The notes beneath the pieces are model-generated. The model ran no database searches. It was not told the DNA's origin and saw only the letters and a list, made by a program, of their open reading frames with translations. Below are positions 32,773-39,465 of a stretch of 39,984 nucleotides of DNA, piece by piece. The stretch is from Fibrobacter succinogenes (lineage in GTDB: Bacteria > Fibrobacterota > Fibrobacteria > Fibrobacterales > Fibrobacteraceae). A program made the translations under genes and the position numbers. Position 1 is the stretch's first letter. Each line of letters opens with the position of its first letter. The stretch covers positions 8,655 through 48,638 of the forward strand of contig NZ_CACZDK010000038.1 of assembly GCF_902779965.1 (NCBI RefSeq), given 5' to 3'.

Positions 32773-33192
32773 AAGAACGATTCAACTAGTAATCCAACTC
32801 TAGCAAAAATTCCTTTAAATTCTACAACTAAGCAATGCGGCAAAGGAGGCAAAAGAGGCGAAGCATGGGATGGTTCTTATTCTATTATAGAACACGCAAG
32901 CAAAACAACATTAGATGGTTATCCGGCCATTGCTACATTTGAACAAATGATAAAAAATCACGAAATAATCCATGAAAATTTGGCAAGACCAGATGGATGT
33001 AGTTATGCTTTGGAAAAGGGGGGATATGGAAAATGTCATTACGATAAGATGAAAAATGGTACCAAAACAATAAAAATAATAAAGGTTTATGCTGATCCTG
33101 AAATTGGTACTAGTACAAAACTACGCATAAACTATACCATAAATGCTGGCCACACGTTAACTTGCCAAAAAACTGTGTACAAAGGTCACTAA
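32308..33192 (+). CDS. eCIS cargo: leader + DUF4157 + unknown C-terminal domain
   Basis: 294 residues. Leader MSITYAQKNKNAVQTK...SSSQSKSLQRKADM (1-39), DUF4157 domain with HEAWH (111-115) and EHEAD, nearly identical to cargo 1 and cargo 3 up to residue ~152. The remaining ~140 residues (KGGKRGEAWDGSYSIIEHAS..., HEIIHENLARPDGCSYALEKGGYGKCHYDKMKNG, NAGHTLTC) match no family I recognise. HEIIH fits the HExxH pattern, which may be chance, since no third ligand context is clear. Several Cys and His hint at a metal site or disulfides. Small size and modular context suggest a toxin domain. Lies downstream of the conserved upstream element. Confidence 0.7.
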   Translation: MSITYAQKNKNAVQTKRENSVSIIDSSSQSKSLQRKADMVNNAAQRAEAPRPNNTGMPDNLKSGIESLSGFSMDDVRVHYNSSKPATVQALAYTQGTDIHVAPGQEKHLPHEAWHVAQQMAGRVSPTTNINGMPVNDNAALEHEADVMGEKAVQCKNDSTSNPTLAKIPLNSTTKQCGKGGKRGEAWDGSYSIIEHASKTTLDGYPAIATFEQMIKNHEIIHENLARPDGCSYALEKGGYGKCHYDKMKNGTKTIKIIKVYADPEIGTSTKLRINYTINAGHTLTCQKTVYKGH

Positions 33193-33243
33193 AAAAATAG
33201 AAATTCAACGGAATTCCCCTCATAAAAACTCTTGAGTACTCTA

Positions 33244-33281
33244 CACAAAAAAAGCCGAAGACAAAATCCTCGGCCATTTTT
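33244..33281. terminator. Bidirectional terminator between cargo 2 and minus-strand remnant
   Basis: GCCGAAGA (33254-33261) pairs with TCCTCGGC (33267-33274, one mismatch) around CAAAA. A run of A precedes it and T residues follow (CATTTTTATT), so it can stop transcription from both sides. Confidence 0.7.
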
Positions 33282-33328
33282 ATTCTATCAAAATTTCAAA
33301 CAGGTCTTTATTCCTTTTGGCAAAGCAG

Positions 33329-33640
33329 TCAATCTTCTATTTCATCGTAAGCATCAAGTTGCTCTTCTATTCCAGGCTTATCACCCATTACGCAATGCAC
33401 TGAAAAATAGTGATTCTTGTAAAAGTTATCTCGTGACATATTTTCATAACCCTTAGCTCCGGTATTGGTTCCATCAGAAGTGTTCTCTGTAGAAGACCAA
33501 AAATAGGAGTACTTATGCAAGCCTTTCCAGTAGTAATCGCCATTTTGAGATTGGTAAAAGAGTCTCCCTGCGGGTAACTGGGTAAACCTAAAATCGTCCG
33601 TTCCGTTTTGCTTTCCCATATAAGGATCTGGACACTTTCT
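33329..33640 (-). pseudogene. C-terminal remnant of a Fibrobacter succinogenes major paralogous (FISUMP) domain protein
   Basis: Minus-strand frame KCPDPYMGKQNGTDDFRFTQLPAGRL...YSYFWSSTEN...KNHYFSVHCVMGD follows the FISUMP pattern ('f.aLPaG......yfWSstE......fsVRCv'). The N-terminal part, including any signal peptide, is absent: upstream DNA in this frame does not continue the domain. A taxonomic pointer to Fibrobacter and a sign of rearrangement in this stretch. Confidence 0.7.
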
Positions 33641-33796
33641 GGATGGGTGGCATCACGAACTCCATCACGATTTTGGAACAGATGACCCCTACCTGTTCTT
33701 CATGAAAATGCTGGACGATAGCCAGAGCGCGAAAGAGGCGAATGAGAACATCATGGGCACTACCCCGAATAACATCCCCATCGTAACGCTATTTCC
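33641..33796. other. Unassigned stretch between remnant and restriction gene
   Basis: The plus-strand frame HDFGTDDPYLFFMKMLDDSQSAKEANENIMG is open and looks protein-like, but it has no start context and then runs into the antisense restriction gene. Probably a fragment of an unidentified gene; no family recognised. Confidence 0.3.
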
Positions 33797-34711
33797 TCAC
33801 CCTCTCGGTCCTAAAAACCTGTCCCCATTCAAATGGATCATGTGTTCCGGCATTTCGGCAATCCACACTTCGGTATCCCAAGCCAAATCAGCCGCGAACT
33901 TTTTATAGGTTGCAAAATCAAGGAATGCCGTCACAAAGATTTTCCCAGCCTTGACTTTCTTGGTCAAGTCGCTGAGTTCAACAATTCTCTTTGGGTCCAT
34001 CGGTCCTACTGATGTAACGGCCTCCACAAAGAAAAGCCAGTTCTTTTCTTCGTTATAAAAGACGACATCGGGCATTTTGTCATGCAAAGTAATAGCAAAG
34101 CCAAGTTTCTTTAGAGTCTCAACATCCTTCACCAAATCTTTTTCTGTCGTATCGCCCACATATAGGCATTTGGCATTCGGAGCGAATCTCGGAGCAAAAT
34201 CTTCAACAATAGCCTTTTGCAGTTTATTATGCTTACCCGGTGAAAGCGTCAACTGCAGACCATTTACAGAAAGCGCTTGTTTCTGTTTGTCTTTTTTCGA
34301 AGCATAGATGCTTTTGAGAGACTCATGTTTTTTCAGGAACGCCTTTACAGATTCTTCAGAACCCTTGTTTTTTAGCACATTCAAAAATTCTTCTGTCAAT
34401 CGGTAGCGGTAATTTGGACTGTTCGTTGCCAGCCCATTATCCTCGACAAAAGCGGCTGTCCTAAAATGATGCAACGCATTTTTACGGACTGTTTCACGAG
34501 TGTTTTCGGCATAGGGTGTTTCACGATAGAACATGTTGATGTAACTCATCATATCGTGAATACGAATCCATTCATTCTGTGCGCATTCCCATTTGCTCTT
34601 TGGGTAGATTTTTGCCATGACCAGTAACACATAACAGCACAAGTCATTTTGCTGTTTTTCGGGAACGCCAAGAGCGATTAAGATTTTTCGGATTTTCTCG
34701 ACATTGTTCAT
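33797..34711 (-). CDS. BsuBI/PstI-like type II restriction endonuclease
   Basis: 304 residues (family ~310-330). The C-terminal catalytic part has MPDVVFYNEEKNWLFFVEAVTSVGPMDPKR (PD at 214-215, E230), the PD-(D/E)XK-like site of BsuBI/PstI enzymes, and it ends MIHLNGDRFLGPRG as in the family. The N-terminal half (HHFRTAAFVEDNGLATNSPNYRYRLTEEFL) is the winged-helix-like domain. Start ATG at 34709-34711 overlaps the methyltransferase TGA, so the two are coupled. Family members cut CTGCAG; specificity here is inferred. It appears intact, which is notable because its partner methylase lacks a catalytic motif. Confidence 0.88.
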   Translation of the reverse strand: MNNVEKIRKILIALGVPEKQQNDLCCYVLLVMAKIYPKSKWECAQNEWIRIHDMMSYINMFYRETPYAENTRETVRKNALHHFRTAAFVEDNGLATNSPNYRYRLTEEFLNVLKNKGSEESVKAFLKKHESLKSIYASKKDKQKQALSVNGLQLTLSPGKHNKLQKAIVEDFAPRFAPNAKCLYVGDTTEKDLVKDVETLKKLGFAITLHDKMPDVVFYNEEKNWLFFVEAVTSVGPMDPKRIVELSDLTKKVKAGKIFVTAFLDFATYKKFAADLAWDTEVWIAEMPEHMIHLNGDRFLGPRG

Positions 34712-36129
34712 GCACAGGCCTCCTGAAGGATTTCATCGCACTTTCTTTCCGAAAAATCCTTGCTCTTTATAAGCATTCTGCCCATCTCCTGAATCTTTAG
34801 CATGTCCGGAACAGGCATAGAATTTACTTCGGTTGAATTGACCTGGGTTGAACCATTCAAAATTCTATAGTACGAATCATAAAGGGTCGAATTGAACAAT
34901 ACATACAGCCCATAAACGGTACATTCAGAAAGTTCTTCTTCGCCATCTATGAAGTTAATCTTGTTTTGTGTGCTGATGAATTGATACCCAGGGAATTTCC
35001 GTTTAAGATAAATTCCGCTTTGCAGTCTGCGTTTTTCTTCCTTGGATGTAAAGCGTTTTACGAAAAGGTAATTCCTGTTTTTTTGCAGCAGACTCTGTTT
35101 TTCGTTGGACACGAATTCATGCTCTATCCCCGCAGGGAATGAAACCCGTCCTTTTTTGATATGACGACTATAGAAAAGGGGAACATTGTTTTCAGATTCT
35201 TCCGATTCTAGCAACTCCGGAACACGAAAATCAACGACCAAACCGGTTTTCATTTTCATTCCTAAACTCGGTAATGTATTTTCGAAAGAACTGATTGTCT
35301 TTAGTACCTTCAGATTTTCCTTGTTTGCCGGCAGATAAACATAGTTGGTCAATGGGGACACTACTGTATCGTATGGAGCCTCGAAATGATGTATTTTGCT
35401 AAAATCGCCGTTGCCTTTCGTTGTTGAAATAGTAACCTTTGGAGAATGATTTTGTTGCTTTTTCAACTTGAAAATCATCGTTTCTTGCAAAACGGATTCC
35501 TTGTCAAACACATCGGTTCTGCTTTCAAACAAGTGAATTCGTTCTAATGAAGAGTTGCTGATTAAATATTTTCTAAAACTCTCAAAGTATGCGCCCGATG
35601 TCCAAGAGCGGGGCGTAATGTAAACCATTTGCCCGTTTTCTTTGAGATTGAAAATTCCCATTGCTGCAAAAAGGAAATATAAATTTGGGGCTCCATGACA
35701 TACTTCTATGATCAAGTCGTATTTCTTCGTTTCCGTAGCAAAAAGGTTGCCATTGAAAGAGTCTCTTTGGGAGAGTATATAATTGTCTTCGATGACTTCG
35801 TAAGAAAACTTCTTGTATTCCTTTTTAACCAATTCAAGGTTGGACTTGAGCAACGGTAAAACATGCGAATCGTTTTCGTAACACACAACTTCAACTTTTA
35901 CCGAAGAATCTTGTTGCAAAATTCTTTCTGCAACCGAAATAGCCAAAATGCCGGAACCAGCCCCTGCATCTAAAATGGAGACACTCTTTTTCAAATCAGC
36001 CAAATCAAATAACGACGCCATAAAACGAGCGGTTTCGACACTCGTAAAAAATTGCCCATACTCTTTTCTCAGAGTTTTGGGCATCTGCGATATGAAGTCA
36101 TTTGTTTTTTGGCAGATAATATTCAGCAT
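34708..36129 (-). CDS. Adenine-N6 DNA methyltransferase of BsuBI/PstI-type system, motif IV missing
   Basis: 473 residues. LRKEYGQFFTSVETARFMASL (20-40) and SAM-binding motif I ILDAGAGSG (52-60) are typical of Eco57I/BsuBI-type N6-adenine methylases, followed by VVCYENDSH (motif II). The expected ...DLIxxNPPY... catalytic block should follow YDLII (137-141), but the sequence goes straight to EVCHGAPNLYFLFAAMGIF. About 20-25 residues including NPPY appear deleted in frame at ~35706. C-terminal target-recognition parts look normal. It probably no longer methylates. Transcribed before and coupled to the restriction gene. Start ATG 36127-36129. Confidence 0.82.
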   Translation of the reverse strand: MLNIICQKTNDFISQMPKTLRKEYGQFFTSVETARFMASLFDLADLKKSVSILDAGAGSGILAISVAERILQQDSSVKVEVVCYENDSHVLPLLKSNLELVKKEYKKFSYEVIEDNYILSQRDSFNGNLFATETKKYDLIIEVCHGAPNLYFLFAAMGIFNLKENGQMVYITPRSWTSGAYFESFRKYLISNSSLERIHLFESRTDVFDKESVLQETMIFKLKKQQNHSPKVTISTTKGNGDFSKIHHFEAPYDTVVSPLTNYVYLPANKENLKVLKTISSFENTLPSLGMKMKTGLVVDFRVPELLESEESENNVPLFYSRHIKKGRVSFPAGIEHEFVSNEKQSLLQKNRNYLFVKRFTSKEEKRRLQSGIYLKRKFPGYQFISTQNKINFIDGEEELSECTVYGLYVLFNSTLYDSYYRILNGSTQVNSTEVNSMPVPDMLKIQEMGRMLIKSKDFSERKCDEILQEACA

Positions 36130-36220
36130 AATTCAAAAATACATAAAATAAATGTCAGTAAAATGACATCAATGGGACTATGTATTAAAAATACTCCAAA
36201 ATCATCCGGCGTCATTTTTT
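36130..36220. other. Short AT-rich gap before the duplicated block
   Basis: 91 bp with no gene. Presumably contains the leftward promoter for the restriction-modification pair; no clear boxes chosen. Confidence 0.3.
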
Positions 36221-36634
36221 TCACCCCACCCACTCTCCAAAATTCTCCGGCGTAACGGTCTCGATTTCGGCTTCGGGATATCGGTTCGTAAAGGCCTTGG
36301 TGATGCGGCTTTTCTTTTTCGGGTTCCACTTGAATTCGAACGCCTTGATTTTTGAGCCGCAGACTTCAAGATAGTCCACTTCCATCTGGTCGGTCGTCCG
36401 CCAAAAATAGGGGAGTCCATCTGCGCGGCTGTAGGCGTTTCTTTTCATGCGTTCACTGATGGCGTAGTTTTCCCAAAGAACCCCGATGTCGTTCCTTTGC
36501 GGCACGGGCGTAAAATCGTTCAGTACGGCATTGCGGATTCCGTTATCCCAGAAGTAATATTTTACGCCTTTCTTGATTTCGTTGCGCAAGTTGTTCGAAT
36601 ACGACGCAAGCGGGAAAATGATAAGCTAGGTTAA
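36221..36634 (-). pseudogene. C-terminal fragment of a DUF4143 ATP-binding protein, copy B
   Basis: Near-identical to the remnant at 31809-32222 (same 122 codons with only a handful of substitutions). The upstream frame LIIFPLASYSNNLRNEIKKG extends to an in-frame TAG just before LII. Part of direct repeat B; the ATPase half is missing. Confidence 0.75.
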
Positions 36635-37189
36635 ATGTAATTAAATTTTTATATTAATCTTTTGCAAACAGCTTTTTCTATATAGACTTTGGGGAAAAAA
36701 ATATATGCTTAGGGGCGCTATATGAGTATTACATACGCACAAAAGAATGAAAACGCGGTACAGACGAAACGTGAGAAATCAGTCTCAATCATTGATGCAT
36801 CCTTCCAAAGCGAATCCCTCCAGCGTAAGGCGGATATGGTGAATAATGCAGTGCAGCGTGCTGAGGCTCCGCGACCGAATAACACGGGAATGCCGGACAA
36901 CTTAAAAGCTGGTATCGAAAGCCTCTCCGGTTTTTCAATGGACGACGTGCGTGTGCATTACAACAGTTCTAAACCCGCTACGGTTCAGGCTCTTGCGTAT
37001 ACGCAGGGAACAGACATTCACGTAGCTCCAGGTCAAGAAAAATACCTCCCGCATGAAGCATGGCACGTTGCTCAGCAAATGGCTGGCCGAGTTTCTCCCA
37101 CCACGAACATCAACGGCATGCCGGTGAATGATAATGCCGCGCTAGAACATGAAGCCGATGTAATGGGCGAGAAGGCTGTGCAGTGTAAA
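36223..37189. repeat. Direct repeat B (~0.97 kb), partner of 31811-32772
   Basis: Same order and orientation as copy A: DUF4143 fragment (-), upstream element, cargo codons 1-152 (+). Similarity ends at the boundary with the new C-terminal domain. Confidence 0.85.
36659..36721 (+). promoter_or_regulatory. Conserved cargo upstream element, copy 2
   Basis: CTTTTGCAAACAGCTTTTTC, TATATAGA and ATGCTTAGGGGCGCTAT match the element before cargo 2, with a changed central A/G-rich spacer. Same AGGGG ribosome binding site. Confidence 0.5.
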
Positions 37190-38086
37190 GCTTTTGGAAT
37201 AGAGAAAAAAAATAAAAGAATAGATTCAAGTTGTTGTCAGATGGCTAAAACAATACAGGAATTACAATATGATAATTCAGTGATAGAGTTGCTTTACAGT
37301 GTAAATCAATTTATAATGAATCATGAATTTAATAATGAAGATGATAAAAATGCTGCGGAAAAAATAAAAGGAGAAAGTGCTTTATATATAAGAAAATGGA
37401 ATGATTTTTGTTTGAAACATGATTCTGAAGTTGCTTATTACATAAGTGATATAAAAAATATGCTCAGCTTTGTCAAACGTATGAATGTTGGCGGTTATTT
37501 ATTGGATTACCATAAGGCTGATGAGGTTATTTCAGATTTGCTATTTTTAAAGAATGAACTTAAAGAAAGAGTAAGAAACTTTGAAATAACATGTGGTATA
37601 AAAGAAGAAAATGATACTCATTTTGATATAGTTTGTGCGAATGCTATGGAAATGTGTGATCGTGTGAAAGATAAATATATAAAAGCTTATTTTGGGAAAA
37701 AAAATAAGGGTCTAGTCAAACAGAAATATTCAGAAATAAAGAATGGACTAAATAAAATACAAAAAAACCGATTGTATGTTAATAATTATACGGCTGAATC
37801 TAATGTGGAGGCATATGTATATAAAGACGAGGATCCTGAACATAATAAGCATGCTGGTAAAATTCGTCTTACTAGGCTTTATCGTTTGGCGACTGAAAAA
37901 GGAAAGAATTCAAAAGCAGGGATGCTTATTCACGAAGCTTCTCATTTGGAACTAAAAACGAATGATTTGGCTTATGGTCCTGCAGAATGTAAAAAATTGA
38001 GAAAAAAATCACCTAGTAAAACAGTGGACAACGCTGATTCATATGCTATGGCCGCTGAATCGATTTCTCCACCTTGGTTTGTTTAA
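36722..38086 (+). CDS. eCIS cargo: leader + DUF4157 + M35/aspzincin metalloprotease domain
   Basis: 454 residues. Leader (SLQRKADM at 32-39) and DUF4157 (HEAWH 111-115, EHEAD 142-146) as in the sister cargos. The C-terminal ~290 residues end in an aspzincin/deuterolysin-type site: MLIHEASHLELKTNDLAYG (HEASH 404-408, Asp415 as third ligand in place of the GTxDxxYG Asp) and VDNADSYAMAAESI (435-446). An upstream helix CANAMEMCDRVKDKYIKAYFG fits the M35/Lys-M35 fold. M35 enzymes cut proteins, often before lysine. The domain is very AT-rich compared with the N-terminal module. The stop directly abuts the next cargo ATG. Confidence 0.78.
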   Translation: MSITYAQKNENAVQTKREKSVSIIDASFQSESLQRKADMVNNAVQRAEAPRPNNTGMPDNLKAGIESLSGFSMDDVRVHYNSSKPATVQALAYTQGTDIHVAPGQEKYLPHEAWHVAQQMAGRVSPTTNINGMPVNDNAALEHEADVMGEKAVQCKAFGIEKKNKRIDSSCCQMAKTIQELQYDNSVIELLYSVNQFIMNHEFNNEDDKNAAEKIKGESALYIRKWNDFCLKHDSEVAYYISDIKNMLSFVKRMNVGGYLLDYHKADEVISDLLFLKNELKERVRNFEITCGIKEENDTHFDIVCANAMEMCDRVKDKYIKAYFGKKNKGLVKQKYSEIKNGLNKIQKNRLYVNNYTAESNVEAYVYKDEDPEHNKHAGKIRLTRLYRLATEKGKNSKAGMLIHEASHLELKTNDLAYGPAECKKLRKKSPSKTVDNADSYAMAAESISPPWFV

Positions 38087-39112
38087 ATGCAGACGACTTA
38101 TACTCGAAAAAATGATGCTATTCAAAGAACGGCTGAAAATTCAGCCGCCTCCGTTAACGATTCCTCTTCGCAAATCAAATCCCTCCAGCGCAAAGCCGAC
38201 ATGGCAAACGCTGCCGCCCAGCGTGCAGTGGCTCCGCGACCGAATAACACTGGAATGCCGGTAAATTGCAATGATGTTATTCAATGCTTTAATTGTCCCG
38301 CATATTTTGAAACAGAAAATGACGAAGGTTGCCCAAATTCGAGATATTATGTGTTTAGAGATCATTTAGTGCGCATAGCTCCAATAAATACAAGAAGGTT
38401 CCCTACTCAAGAATATCATGAGGAAAGAAGAAATTTTGTTTATGTTCAAAGTGATGCTGCTCGTGAATTTTTAGAGGATCGTCCAATGCTTATGAAAAAA
38501 ATTGAAGAATCTGACTACAGTAAGGATGTTGCAACATTAGACTTTGAAGTTGAATGCAATGGGGTAAAATTAGGCTTTTTTAAACGTTGGCGTAAAAAAA
38601 ATTCGCTAAAAGAATTGAATAAGAACTATTATTCACAAATTTCAAGAACGCCGCAAATAGGGCTTAGTCCTTTTGACTGGGATGACGAATCCAGTCATCC
38701 TGGCCATCCTATAACAAGTAAGGAAGTTTTTAAAGATGATGCTGGTTTACAAAAAAAATTAGATGAAGAAAAAAATTTGGATATATATAGAAATCGAAAT
38801 GAACATGCTAATATATTTGCTGGAGAACATGCAAAAGAAATTCAGGATGCCTTAAATCAGAATCTCGGATGGCATTATGGTCCGGAAAATCCTACTACGG
38901 CAAATGAAGAGGATTTTGAAGAAAGCAATAGAATGAATATGGATACATATTTTGAGTTTCTTTGGGATCTCGCGTTAGATGATGCTGAGGCTGGTGATGG
39001 GGTAGAACGCTCTAGAGATATTTTTGATGAGCGTTTTGCTGATGATGGTATAGTTAAATCATATTTTGCTCGATTGCCTAGATTTACAGGTGGTTCTATT
39101 GATGAAAAATGA
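38087..39112 (+). CDS. Cargo-like protein with leader but DUF4157 domain missing
   Basis: 341 residues, ATG immediately after the preceding TAA. Leader MQTTYTRKNDAIQRTAENSA...SSSQIKSLQRKADMANAAAQRAVAPRPNNTGMP (1-58) continues directly into VNCNDVIQCFNCPAYFE. In the sister cargos RPNNTGMP starts the DUF4157 region and NGMPVNDN ends it, so the DUF4157 domain (~75 residues) looks excised between the two ATGCCGG-containing sites. The remaining ~280 residues match no family I recognise. Motifs such as NRNEHANIFAGEHAKEI and DWDDESSHPGHPI are visible. AT-rich. It could be a toxin or a co-delivered partner of the M35 protease. Confidence 0.65.
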   Translation: MQTTYTRKNDAIQRTAENSAASVNDSSSQIKSLQRKADMANAAAQRAVAPRPNNTGMPVNCNDVIQCFNCPAYFETENDEGCPNSRYYVFRDHLVRIAPINTRRFPTQEYHEERRNFVYVQSDAAREFLEDRPMLMKKIEESDYSKDVATLDFEVECNGVKLGFFKRWRKKNSLKELNKNYYSQISRTPQIGLSPFDWDDESSHPGHPITSKEVFKDDAGLQKKLDEEKNLDIYRNRNEHANIFAGEHAKEIQDALNQNLGWHYGPENPTTANEEDFEESNRMNMDTYFEFLWDLALDDAEAGDGVERSRDIFDERFADDGIVKSYFARLPRFTGGSIDEK

Positions 39113-39224
39113 CGATAAAGTTGCCACACTTCCTGAACCAATTGCTCAAAGACTTTTATCTATAGACCTTCGTCTTGTTAGACCAATATTGCATTTCCGA
39201 AAAAGAAAAACAAATTTTTGCTAA
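39102..39224 (+). CDS. Possible 40-residue ORF after cargo 4
   Basis: MKNDDKVATLPEPIAQRLLS...RPILHFRKRKTNFC, start overlapping the end of cargo 4 by 11 bp. No ribosome binding site stands out and no family is recognised. It may be a remnant of a longer gene cut by the following duplicated DNA. Confidence 0.25.
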   Translation: MKNDDKVATLPEPIAQRLLSIDLRLVRPILHFRKRKTNFC

Positions 39225-39265
39225 GCTATAGCATTTGTGATAAAATCATATATTTCGTGGGCTAT

Positions 39266-39346
39266 ATGAGTATTACATACGCACAAAAGAATAAAAACGC
39301 AGTACAGACGAAAGTCGGGCGACTTTTGGGTAAAATCCACAAGTGA
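39266..39346 (+). pseudogene. Truncated cargo start (leader codons only)
   Basis: ATGAGTATTACATACGCACA continues to ...AVQTK (16 codons identical to the cargo 2/3 start), then switches to unrelated VGRLLGKIHK and stops at 39346. The preceding GGGCTAT resembles the cargo upstream element. A further cargo gene copy whose body was lost when the DNA carrying the next nuclease gene joined at ~39311. Confidence 0.75.
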
Positions 39347-39386
39347 TTAAAACTGATTAATCAGTGATTAAAGTGATTAATCACTT
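39311..39386. repeat. Cluster of palindromes at the cargo/nuclease junction
   Basis: AAAGTC-GGGC-GACTTT (39311-39326), ACTGATTAATCAGT (39352-39365, perfect) and AAGTGATTAATCACTT (39371-39386, perfect, followed by TTTC). They share the GATTAATC core. Candidates for an element end, an operator of the nuclease gene or a terminator. Confidence 0.6.
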
Positions 39387-39465
39387 TTTCTCAAATTTCA
39401 ATTTGCCGTTTTTCGCATGAAATCGGCGATTTTTCTTTTGGCATGCTTTTCGCATACGTTGCGGC

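Noticed and set aside
32940-32970. HEIIH in cargo 2 as a protease active site
   Set aside because: No third zinc ligand or surrounding motif can be recognised; a five-residue match alone can be chance.
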